A stretch of 22,302 nt of DNA from JAYUKV01 sp043764135 (GTDB lineage Bacteria; Patescibacteriota; JACMRA01). Position numbers and translations under genes: made by a program. The first letter of the stretch is position 1. The number at the start of each line of letters is the position of its first letter. The stretch covers positions 1 to 22,302 of the forward strand of contig JAYUKV010000005.1 of assembly GCA_043764135.1 (NCBI GenBank), read 5' to 3'. Under the pieces are notes generated by a model. The model was not told the DNA's origin and did no database searches. It saw nothing but the letters and a program-made list of their open reading frames with translations. Shown piece by piece: positions 22,250 to 22,302 of the stretch.

Positions 22250-22279
22250 GCTCTCACCTTTGGTGAGAGCCTCTTTTCT
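22250..22279 (+). terminator. terminator or attenuator-like hairpin
   Basis: GCTCTCACC pairs perfectly with GGTGAGAGC around a TTT loop (22250-22270), followed by CTCTTTTCTT. With a possible -10 box about 45 bases upstream it could end a short RNA or attenuate a gene beyond the window. Confidence 0.55.
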
Positions 22280-22302
22280 TGCTGCTCATTGTTAGTAATT
22301 AT

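Larger units (their letters stand above)
21883..22302. other. gene-free stretch rich in hairpins
   Basis: No supported coding frame on either strand to the window end. After about 150 AT-rich bases there are three adjacent strong hairpins (22037-22136). A possible -10 box (TATAAA, 22201-22206) and a terminator-like hairpin (22250-22270) follow. Confidence 0.55.

Noticed and set aside
1..22302. tRNA genes, rRNA genes or a CRISPR array
   Set aside because: No cloverleaf with a credible T-arm, no rRNA signature and no regularly spaced repeats were seen on reading through.
1..22302. Alternative genetic code (UGA as Trp or Gly)
   Set aside because: Conserved genes use TGG for Trp and have no internal TGA; TGA is used as a stop (118-120, 14136-14138).

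Overview
This is a low-G+C bacterial window (roughly one third G+C by eye). It uses the standard code: TGG encodes Trp inside genes, and TAA, TAG and TGA all end genes. A trigger factor, a complete type I restriction-modification operon, Shine-Dalgarno sites of the GGAG type and TTGACA promoters with a 17-base spacer show it is bacterial. The many small unrecognised proteins and AT-rich spacers would fit a Patescibacteria/CPR-type genome, but that is inference; no taxonomic marker here decides it.

Left part (1-2078): the tail of one gene and an overlapping unknown gene lie on the plus strand. Next comes a self-contained unit (consensus promoter, Ala/Lys-rich basic protein of visibly higher G+C, intrinsic terminator). 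A short hairpin repeat and a small gene remnant with two in-frame TAG codons follow.

Central part (12513 down to 2089, minus strand): a 10.4-kb run that reads as a defence operon. Its order is a DUF1016 protein lacking its nuclease core, an unknown protein, a serine recombinase with an apparent ATT start and a lost catalytic Arg, hsdM, a DUF3800 protein, a putative barnase/RelE-like RNase, an unlisted 51-residue ORF, hsdS, hsdR and an M48/YgjP-type metalloprotease. Junctions are short gaps or 11-17-base overlaps. The two putative nucleases and the 51-residue ORF sit between the methylase and specificity subunits. This recalls how the anticodon nuclease PrrC is embedded in an hsd locus, and it is the best candidate here for an undescribed system.

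Right part (12885-22302): a two-gene minus-strand unit with promoter and terminator; a small gene broken by one TAA; a PgeF/YfiH-type laccase-domain protein; a GT4 glycosyltransferase; a PAP2 phosphatase; and a short-chain dehydrogenase. Next is a ~198-bp inverted-repeat element whose shortened relative lies at 1611-1657. It is followed by a small 52-residue gene, a membrane-protein pseudogene (one frameshift, one TAA), trigger factor, a SufE-like protein, and an Hsp20 gene behind a CIRCE-like operator over a consensus promoter. The last 420 bases hold no gene I can support but contain four strong hairpins.

Three small genes carry premature stops, the recombinase looks decayed and the DUF1016 protein is gutted. 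The accessory parts of this window therefore appear to be eroding, while the hsd genes and housekeeping genes are intact.
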